DNA of 16,752 bases from CAZEFK01 sp964511405. GTDB lineage: Bacteria; Pseudomonadota; Alphaproteobacteria; Elsterales; Elsteraceae. Where the stretch lies: NCBI GenBank assembly GCA_964511405.1, contig CAZEFK010000165.1, forward strand, positions 1 through 16,752, read 5' to 3'. The position numbers and the translations under genes were made by a program. A model generated the notes under the pieces. The model did not search any database. It was not told the DNA's origin and was given only the letters and a program-made list of their open reading frames with translations. Within the stretch, counting starts at the first letter, position 1. Each line of letters opens with the position of its first letter. Below, piece after piece: positions 1 through 5,957 of the stretch.

Positions 1-1
1 C

Positions 2-739
2 TCGGCGACGCGCAAGCTGCGGCTTCCCGGCAAGCTCGCCGACTGCTCCGGCAACGCCACCGACGGCACCGAGATCTTCCTGGTCGAGGGCGACAGCGCC
101 GGCGGCTCGGCCAAGCAGGCGCGCGACCGCGAGACCCAGGCGATCCTGCCGCTCAAGGGCAAGATCCTGAATGTCGGCCGCGCCGGCGCCGAGAAGATGG
201 CCGCCAACCAGGAGCTGAAGGACCTGGTGCTGGCGCTCGGCTGCGGCTCCGGCGACCGCTTCGATCTGCCCAAGCTGCGCTATGAGCGGGTGATCGTGAT
301 GACCGACGCCGACGTCGACGGCGCCCATATCGCGGCGCTGCTGATGACCTTCTTCTACCGCGAGATGCGGCCGCTGATCGAGGCCGGCCGGCTGTTCCTG
401 GCCCAGCCGCCGCTCTACCGCCTGACCCAGGGCAACCGCACCGTCTACGCCCACGACGACGCCGACAAGGACCGGCTGATGCAGGCGATGTCGGGGCGCG
501 GGAAGGTCGAAATCAGCCGTTTCAAGGGCCTGGGCGAGATGGTGCCGAGCCAGCTCAAGGAGACCACCATGGACCCGGCCCGGCGCACCCTGTTGCGCGT
601 GACCCTGCCCGAGGCCGCCGCCGTGGCCGAGCGCGCCAGCACCGAAAGCCTGGTCGAGAGCCTGATGGGCCGCAAGCCCGAGCTGCGCTTCGCCTTCATC
701 CAGGAAAACGCCCGCTTTGCCCGCGACCTGGACGTGTAG
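2..739 (+). CDS. parE: DNA topoisomerase IV subunit B, C-terminal part (5' end outside window)
   Basis: ATP-dependent type IIA topoisomerase subunit that works with ParC to decatenate replicated chromosomes. The reading frame is open from base 2, so this is the 3' end of a longer gene; the first in-frame ATG (197) is internal. Visible are the TOPRIM motif EGDSAGGSAKQARDRE (about bases 86-133), the metal-binding TDADVDGAHIA (about 299-331) and the C-terminal RFKGLGEM segment. ParE rather than GyrB is favoured by the KQARDRETQAILPLKGKILNV stretch and by the short C-terminus ending about 85 residues after RFKGLGEM. The ATPase (GHKL) and transducer domains lie upstream of the window. The next gene starts 75 bases downstream and looks functionally unrelated. 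Confidence 0.93.
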   Translation, partial: SATRKLRLPGKLADCSGNATDGTEIFLVEGDSAGGSAKQARDRETQAILPLKGKILNVGRAGAEKMAANQELKDLVLALGCGSGDRFDLPKLRYERVIVMTDADVDGAHIAALLMTFFYREMRPLIEAGRLFLAQPPLYRLTQGNRTVYAHDDADKDRLMQAMSGRGKVEISRFKGLGEMVPSQLKETTMDPARRTLLRVTLPEAAAVAERASTESLVESLMGRKPELRFAFIQENARFARDLDV

Positions 740-813
740 GGACGTTAATTGGATTTCGTCACAATTATCCGGTTAGGCTGCCCGCGGATGGTCGTTGGCT
801 AGATAGGCCGCGG
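740..813. other. Short, comparatively AT-rich intergenic gap after parE
   Basis: These 74 bases are visibly richer in A+T than their surroundings (for example AATTGGATTT and CACAATTATCC), as expected for a promoter region serving the RnfD-like/DUF2330 pair. I could not place a convincing -35/-10 pair: TTGGAT at 749 and TAGATA at 800 have no well-spaced partner. No terminator hairpin for parE is visible. Confidence 0.4.
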
Positions 814-1635
814 ATGCGGAGTCCGGCAGGAGTTGTGGGAAGGGCGGTCGGCGATGCGCGGCATCTGCAGATCGCAGTGCTGGCGGTGCTGCTGGCGCTC
901 AACCTGGCCTGGGTCGATTTCGGCGCCCGGCCCCTGCCCAGCCTCGTCGGCATCGGCGCCTGCCTGGTCGGCCAGGCCCTCTGCCACCGGTTGTGGCGGA
1001 CGCCGGCGCTGGAGGTCCGCTCGGCGCTGATCACCGGCCTGTCGCTCGCCCTGCTGCTGCGCGGCGATGCGCTCTGGGTCCCGGCGGCCGCCGGGCTGCT
1101 GGCCATGGCGTCCAAGCATGCGGTGCGCATCCGCGGCAAGCATCTGTGGAACCCGTCGGCGGTCGCCATCGGCGCGATGGTGTTCGGCACCGACCATGCC
1201 TGGGTGTCGCCGGGCCAGTGGGGCACCGCCCTGTGGCTGGCGGCGCTGCTGTCGCTGCTGGCGATCGTGGTCCTGGCGGCGGCCAGCCGCGCCGACATTT
1301 CCCTGGCCTTCCTCGGCAGCTATGCCGGCCTGCTGGTCTGGCGCGCCATCCAGCTCGGCGATCCGCTGACGATCCCGCTGCACCAGCTGCAGAACGGCTC
1401 GCTGCTGCTGTTCGCCTTCTACATGATCTCGGACCCGCGCACGGTGCCCGACGCCCGCATCGCCCGCCTGATCTTCGCGGCGACGGTGGCCGGGCTCGCC
1501 TATTGGCTGGCGTTCCATGACCAGATCAGGCCGGCGCTCTACGCCGCGCTGATCGTCCTGTCGCCGCTGTCCCCGCTCCTCGACCGCGCCTTCCCCGCGC
1601 CGCGCTTCCAATGGTCGACGCCGCGCCCCGCCTGA
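814..1635 (+). CDS. RnfD/NqrB-family integral membrane protein
   Basis: A 273-residue hydrophobic protein with about ten membrane segments, as in RnfD and NqrB (NQR2/RnfD/RnfE family), the membrane flavoprotein subunits of ion-translocating redox complexes. The match is clearest in KHLWNPSAVAIG (compare FNPAA in RnfD) and in the last third, where MISDPRTVP (204-212) matches RnfD ATDPVTAST, followed by two final helices. RnfD/NqrB carry FMN covalently on the Thr of an SGAT motif ten residues before the DP pair. Here that stretch reads NGSL (194-197), so the attachment residue is Leu197, with Ser196 next to it. No other rnf or nqr gene is nearby; the partner is the DUF2330 gene 13 bases downstream. 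The start is uncertain: ATG 814 lacks a clear ribosome site, and GTG 835 is an alternative. Family assignment is firm, electron-transfer function is not. Confidence 0.75.
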   Translation: MRSPAGVVGRAVGDARHLQIAVLAVLLALNLAWVDFGARPLPSLVGIGACLVGQALCHRLWRTPALEVRSALITGLSLALLLRGDALWVPAAAGLLAMASKHAVRIRGKHLWNPSAVAIGAMVFGTDHAWVSPGQWGTALWLAALLSLLAIVVLAAASRADISLAFLGSYAGLLVWRAIQLGDPLTIPLHQLQNGSLLLFAFYMISDPRTVPDARIARLIFAATVAGLAYWLAFHDQIRPALYAALIVLSPLSPLLDRAFPAPRFQWSTPRPA

Positions 1636-1648
1636 AAGGACCGAACGC

Positions 1649-3028
1649 GTGAAGACACTGCGCGCCGCCCTTGCCGCCACCATCCTGGTCAGCCACGCCC
1701 TGGCCGCGGGCCCGGCCGCGGCCTTCTGCGGCTTCTACGTCGCCCAGGCCGACGCCAAGCTGTTCAACAAGGCCTCCAAGGTCGTGCTGACCTGGCATGA
1801 CGGCCAGATGGCGACGACCATGGCCAGCGACTACGAAGGCGACGCCAAGACCTTCGCCGTCGTGATCCCGGTGCCGACCTTCATCGAGCGCAAGCAGATC
1901 GGCGTCGTCGACATGCCGGTGATCGACCATTTGGATGCGTTCACGGCGCCGAGGCTGGTCCAGTATTTCGATCCGGATCCGTGTCCGCCACCGCCGGCTG
2001 AGTACGGCACAGGGACCTGGACGTCGGTCGCCGCTGCGCCGGCTCCCCAGGCGGCGGCCGGGCCCGCTCAGCCGGAACGCTACAAGGGGGTGTCCGTCGA
2101 GGCGCGATACGACGTCGGTGAATACGACGTGGTCATCCTGGCCGCCCAGGAGAGCGACGGGTTGGTCAATTTCCTGACCGACAACGGCTACAAGATCCCC
2201 GACGGGGCCGGCGCCGTGCTCGGCAGCTACATCAAGCAGAAGATGCGCTTCTTCCTCGCCAAGGTGAACCTGGATAGGATGGAGCTGCTGGGTCAACACT
2301 TCCTCCGACCGCTGCAGGTGCGATACGAATCCAAGAAGTTCATGCTTCCCCTGCGTCTGGGTACCGTCAACGCCGCCGGCCCGCAGGACCTAATCGTCTA
2401 CGCCCTGACCGAGAAGGGCCGAGTCGAGACGACCAACTATCGAACTCTCGCACTGGCTTCGGAAAAACAGATACCGCTGTTCGTCGCCAACGACTTCGGC
2501 AACTTCTACAAGGCAACCTTCGAACGGGCCTTTCAGCGCAGCGATAAGAGTTCCGTATTCCTCGAATATGCCTGGGACGTCGGCTTCTGCGACCCGTGCG
2601 CTGCGCCGTCCATGACACGCAAGGAGCTGGTGGATCTCGGCGTGCGCTGGATCGAGGACGAGGCACCGGTGCCATATACCTCATGGAACCGGCAATCCTC
2701 GGTGTACGTCACGCGGCTGCACGTACGGTACGATGCGGAACACTTCCCCGAGGACTTGGCGTTCATGGAGACGCCGAACCGGGCGACCTTCCAGGGCCGC
2801 TACGTCATGCAGCATCCTTGGACGAAAGACGCCGAATGCGCCGCGGGCACCAGCTATTTCAACTCTCTGCCGGGCCGCTTCGCGATCGAGGCCGACAACC
2901 TGGCCGACCTGACCGGATGGCCGCTCGCCGACATCCGCGCCAAGATGGAAGCCAACGGCCAGTCCTTCACGTCGCGTGCCTTGCGCGCTAACCCTCTCTC
3001 GCGAGAAGGCGCCGCAACTGATCGGTGA
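1649..3028 (+). CDS. Secreted DUF2330 domain protein
   Basis: A 459-residue protein with a Sec-type signal peptide (VKTLRAALAATILVSHALA, then GPAAA; likely cleavage before Phe26), so the mature part is predicted to be periplasmic or outside the cell. It begins FCGFYVA and continues with a segment typical of the DUF2330 family, whose function is unknown. Five cysteines are visible: Cys27, Cys112 (in DPDPCPPPP), a CxxC at 314-317 and Cys397, suggesting disulfides or metal binding. The start is GTG with GAAAGGA eight bases upstream, overlapping the stop of the RnfD-like gene, so the two are probably co-transcribed. The 3' end overlaps the convergent hydrolase gene by 41 bases. The middle of the gene (about 2161-2820) is near 61% G+C by hand count and less codon-biased than its neighbours. 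Confidence 0.8.
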   Translation: MKTLRAALAATILVSHALAAGPAAAFCGFYVAQADAKLFNKASKVVLTWHDGQMATTMASDYEGDAKTFAVVIPVPTFIERKQIGVVDMPVIDHLDAFTAPRLVQYFDPDPCPPPPAEYGTGTWTSVAAAPAPQAAAGPAQPERYKGVSVEARYDVGEYDVVILAAQESDGLVNFLTDNGYKIPDGAGAVLGSYIKQKMRFFLAKVNLDRMELLGQHFLRPLQVRYESKKFMLPLRLGTVNAAGPQDLIVYALTEKGRVETTNYRTLALASEKQIPLFVANDFGNFYKATFERAFQRSDKSSVFLEYAWDVGFCDPCAAPSMTRKELVDLGVRWIEDEAPVPYTSWNRQSSVYVTRLHVRYDAEHFPEDLAFMETPNRATFQGRYVMQHPWTKDAECAAGTSYFNSLPGRFAIEADNLADLTGWPLADIRAKMEANGQSFTSRALRANPLSREGAATDR

Positions 3029-3686
3029 CGGTGTCGGGCCGCTCGATGGTGGCCAGGTGCCCGCAATCGGGGATCAGCGCCAGCTCGGCGGTGCCGATGT
3101 CGGCGGCCATCTCGCGTGCGTGCTCGGGCGGCGTCAGGGCGTCCTGCGCGCCGCACAGCACCAGGGTCGGGCAGGTGATCGCCGCCAAGGACGGCCGGCT
3201 GTCGATCCGGCCCATGATCGCGGTCTGCTGGCGCACGAAGCCCTCAGGCCCGATGCGCGCGGCCATGTCCAGCACGGTCTGGCACAGGTCCGCGTCGTCG
3301 AGCCGCGACGGGTGCACCAGCAGCGGCAGCAGCCGCGGCGTGACGCCGCGGAACTGGCCGATCCGGCCGAGCTCCAGCAGGCCCAGCCGGCGCGTCCGCT
3401 GCTCGGGCGTATCGGCCCGGGCCGAGGTGTCCAGCAGCGCCAGGTGGGTGACGCGCCCGGGCGCCTGACGCAGGATCTCCAGCGCGACATAGCCGCCCAT
3501 GGACAGGCCGGCCAAGGCGAAGTGCTCCGGTGCGGCGGCCAGCGCATCGGTCGCCAGGCCGGCGATGCTGTCGGAGCGGGTGAGATCGGCGACGCTGGTC
3601 TCCCAGGCGCCGCCCAGGGCCGCCATCTGCGGTGCGAACAGGGCGGCGTCGCACAGCAGGCCGGGCAGGAACAGAAGATGGGGCAT
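2988..3686 (-). CDS. Alpha/beta hydrolase
   Basis: A 232-residue single-domain alpha/beta-hydrolase fold protein. The catalytic triad is visible: nucleophile Ser62 in GLSMGG, Asp182 in GAQDALTPP and His210 in PDCGHL, with the N-terminal LLFLPGLLCDAALF strand that provides the oxyanion hole. There is no signal peptide, so it is cytoplasmic. Substrate (ester, lactone or thioester) cannot be told from sequence. I chose ATG 3686 because the family starts just before the first strand; the frame continues open to ATG 3731, which would add 15 low-complexity residues. It is convergent with DUF2330 (41-base overlap) and divergent from the helicase, so it is probably a single-gene transcript. Confidence 0.85.
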   Translation of the reverse strand: MPHLLFLPGLLCDAALFAPQMAALGGAWETSVADLTRSDSIAGLATDALAAAPEHFALAGLSMGGYVALEILRQAPGRVTHLALLDTSARADTPEQRTRRLGLLELGRIGQFRGVTPRLLPLLVHPSRLDDADLCQTVLDMAARIGPEGFVRQQTAIMGRIDSRPSLAAITCPTLVLCGAQDALTPPEHAREMAADIGTAELALIPDCGHLATIERPDTVTDQLRRLLAREG

Positions 3687-3864
3687 GGCGGCCACAGTGC
3701 CGCCCCCACGGTCCGGTCGCAAGTCGCCCAAAGAGTTCGCCCGCGCCTATTCGACATTGACTTCTGGGCTCCTGCGACCACTTGTGTCCTGCGCGCGGAC
3801 AGGCTCGGCCTGGCCCGCCCTCTCGGCTTTGGGCCGGATCCCCATGGGCAGATCACGTGACGGG
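3687..3864. other. Divergent intergenic region between hydrolase and helicase genes
   Basis: This 178-base gap must hold the promoters of both divergent genes. On the plus strand TTGACT (3757-3762) is a good -35 match, but the sequence 16-18 bases further on (around CACTTGTG, 3779-3786) is a poor -10. No strong ribosome site precedes the helicase start. No hairpin with a T-run, repeat or RNA gene was seen. Confidence 0.35.
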
Positions 3865-5346
3865 ATGATGACGTTCTCGGAATTGGGCCTTAGCGGCGAC
3901 GTCGTGCGGTCGGTCGTCGACGCCGGCTATCAGACTCCGACCCCGATCCAGGCACAGGCGATCCCGTCGGTACTGGCCGGCCGCGACGTCCTGGGCTGCG
4001 CCCAGACCGGCACCGGCAAGACCGCGGGCTTCACCCTGCCGATGATCGACATCCTGGCCAGCGGCCGGGCCAAGGCCAAGATGCCGCGGTCGCTGATCCT
4101 GGAGCCGACCCGCGAGCTCGCGGCCCAGGTCGCCGAGAGCTTCGAGAAGTACGGCAAGTACAACAAGCTGACCATGGCGCTGCTGATCGGCGGCGTCTCC
4201 TACGCCGACCAGGAGAAGCTGCTGGACCGCGGCGTCGACGTCCTGATCGCGACGCCCGGGCGGCTGATCGACCATTACGAGCGCGGCCGCATCCTGCTGA
4301 TGGACGTCAAGGTCCTGGTGATCGACGAAGCCGACCGCATGCTCGACATGGGCTTCATCCCCGACATCGAGAAGATCGTGCGCTGGCTGCCGCAGCGCCG
4401 GCAAACCCTGTTCTTCTCGGCCACCATGCCGCCCGAGATCCGGCGCCTGGCCGACGCCTTCCTGACCGATCCCAAGGAAATCTCGGTGGCGCCGCCGGCC
4501 TCGACCGCGACCACCGTGGCCCAGCACCTGTCGGTGGTCGACGACGACGACAAGCGCGAGGCGCTGCGTCGCCTGATCCGCGCCGAGGACATCAAGAACG
4601 CCATCGTCTTCTGCAACCGCAAGAAGGACGTGGGCATCCTGCACCGGTCGCTGGTCAGTCACGGCTTCAACGCCGCCGCCATCCATGGCGATCTGCCGCA
4701 GAGCGTGCGCACCGAGACCCTGGAGCGCTTCAAGCGTGACGAGATCACGTTGCTGATCGCCTCGGACGTCGCCGCACGCGGCCTGGACATCGTCGACCTG
4801 AGCCATGTCTTCAACTTCGACGTGCCGATCCACGCCGAGGACTATGTCCACCGCATCGGCCGCACCGGGCGCGCCGGCAAGACCGGCCGCGCCTTCACCC
4901 TCGCCACACCCGAGGACGGGCGTGCGGTCTCGGCGATCGAGACCCTGATCGGCAAGGCCATCCCGCGCTTCGACATCGCCGGCGTCGACACCCAGGAGTT
5001 CCTGCCGGACGACGGCAAGCGCCGCCGCCGCGGCAAGGGCAAGCCCGAGAAGGAGCGGCCCACCCGGGAGCAGCCGGCCAAGCCCGAGGGCGAGCGGCCG
5101 GCCAGGGCCGCCGAGAACCGTCGCCCCCGTCCCGAGCCCGAGGCAGAGCGCCCGGCGCGCGAACCGGCCACCGCCGAGCTCACGCCGTTTGACCGCGACA
5201 ACCGCCGCGGGCGCGACCGGGATCGGGATCGCGATCGTGACCGGCGCCGTCACCGCTATGAAGAGGACGATCAGCCGGTGGTCGGCCTGGGCGACCATGT
5301 CCCCGCCTTCCTGCTGCGGCCTGTCAAGATCGCCAAAGCGTCATAA
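3865..5346 (+). CDS. DEAD-box ATP-dependent RNA helicase with charged C-terminal tail (RhlE-like)
   Basis: A 493-residue cytoplasmic RNA helicase of superfamily 2. All core motifs are present: Q motif (GYQTPTPIQ, about 22-30), Walker A AQTGTGKT (46-53), PTRELA, TPGR, DEAD (154-157), SAT (185-187), IVFCNRK, ARGLDI and HRIGRTGR (329-336). The two RecA domains end near residue 380. A roughly 110-residue basic and acidic tail follows, first with imperfect ERPxR-type repeats, then with an Arg-Asp dipeptide run; such tails usually bind RNA or partner proteins. Likely roles are ribosome assembly, mRNA turnover or cold adaptation. MMTF at 3865 (or MTF at 3868) fits the usual start of this group; ATG 3844 is possible. 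The frame is open back to 3499, but that part is antisense to the hydrolase. RhlE is the closest group, but orthology is not established. Confidence 0.9.
   Translation: MMTFSELGLSGDVVRSVVDAGYQTPTPIQAQAIPSVLAGRDVLGCAQTGTGKTAGFTLPMIDILASGRAKAKMPRSLILEPTRELAAQVAESFEKYGKYNKLTMALLIGGVSYADQEKLLDRGVDVLIATPGRLIDHYERGRILLMDVKVLVIDEADRMLDMGFIPDIEKIVRWLPQRRQTLFFSATMPPEIRRLADAFLTDPKEISVAPPASTATTVAQHLSVVDDDDKREALRRLIRAEDIKNAIVFCNRKKDVGILHRSLVSHGFNAAAIHGDLPQSVRTETLERFKRDEITLLIASDVAARGLDIVDLSHVFNFDVPIHAEDYVHRIGRTGRAGKTGRAFTLATPEDGRAVSAIETLIGKAIPRFDIAGVDTQEFLPDDGKRRRRGKGKPEKERPTREQPAKPEGERPARAAENRRPRPEPEAERPAREPATAELTPFDRDNRRGRDRDRDRDRDRRRHRYEEDDQPVVGLGDHVPAFLLRPVKIAKAS
5215..5244 (+). repeat. Five tandem copies of GAYCGN inside the helicase gene
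   Basis: Five hexamers (GACCGG, GATCGG, GATCGC, GATCGT, GACCGG) in tandem encode (Asp-Arg)5 in the helicase tail. Copies differ mainly at third positions, so the repeat seems maintained at protein level, though slippage could change its length by whole codons without shifting the frame. Confidence 0.8.
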
Positions 5347-5361
5347 CGACGTGCGGCATCC

Positions 5362-5375
5362 CTGCCCTTCGGCAG
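5362..5375 (+). terminator. Possible weak stem-loop downstream of the helicase gene
   Basis: CTGCC and GGCAG form a perfect 5-bp stem around a CTTC loop, 16 bases after the helicase stop. No T-run follows, so intrinsic termination is doubtful. It could be an RNA 3'-end stabiliser or chance. Confidence 0.25.
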
Positions 5376-5376
5376 C

Positions 5377-5404
5377 TTGACCCCCGGGCCTCGTCGGCTA
5401 AGCT
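5377..5404 (+). promoter_or_regulatory. coxS: Candidate sigma70-type promoter for the coxSLM operon
   Basis: TTGACC (5377-5382, five of six -35 bases) is followed after 16 bases by TAAGCT (5399-5404), which keeps the key TA and final T of a -10 box. It is the best promoter match in the 136-base gap before coxS and would start transcription near 5411. The -10 match is only moderate, so this is a candidate. Confidence 0.35.
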
Positions 5405-5420
5405 CCCCGCATCGGCGGGG
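5405..5420 (+). other. Stem-loop upstream of coxS
   Basis: CCCCGC (5405-5410) and GCGGGG (5415-5420) are perfect complements around an ATCG loop. It lies at or next to the transcription start predicted from the candidate promoter, about 60 bases before the coxS start. It could be an operator or leader hairpin, or coincidental given the base composition. Confidence 0.25.
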
Positions 5421-5470
5421 GCCCGGACCGGTAGGGACGCCCATCTGGCGCTGCCGCAGCTTGTTTCGCG

Positions 5471-5477
5471 GGGAGGA
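5471..5477 (+). promoter_or_regulatory. coxS: Strong ribosome binding site of coxS
   Basis: GGGAGGA lies five bases before ATG 5483 and fixes the coxS start. An overlapping frame beginning at 5377 is not preceded by such a site and has no recognisable protein. Confidence 0.75.
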
Positions 5478-5482
5478 TCTAC

Positions 5483-5953
<471 letters not shown>

Positions 5954-5957
5954 TGTC

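Noticed and set aside
3499..3864. Upstream extension of the helicase frame to ATG 3499
   Set aside because: This stretch is antisense to the alpha/beta hydrolase, has no helicase-like residues, and the family starts at MTFSELGL (3868) or one Met earlier.
3853..5298. A 481-codon open frame on the minus strand across the helicase gene
   Set aside because: Antisense shadow of a clear DEAD-box gene; composition is biased and no motifs were seen.
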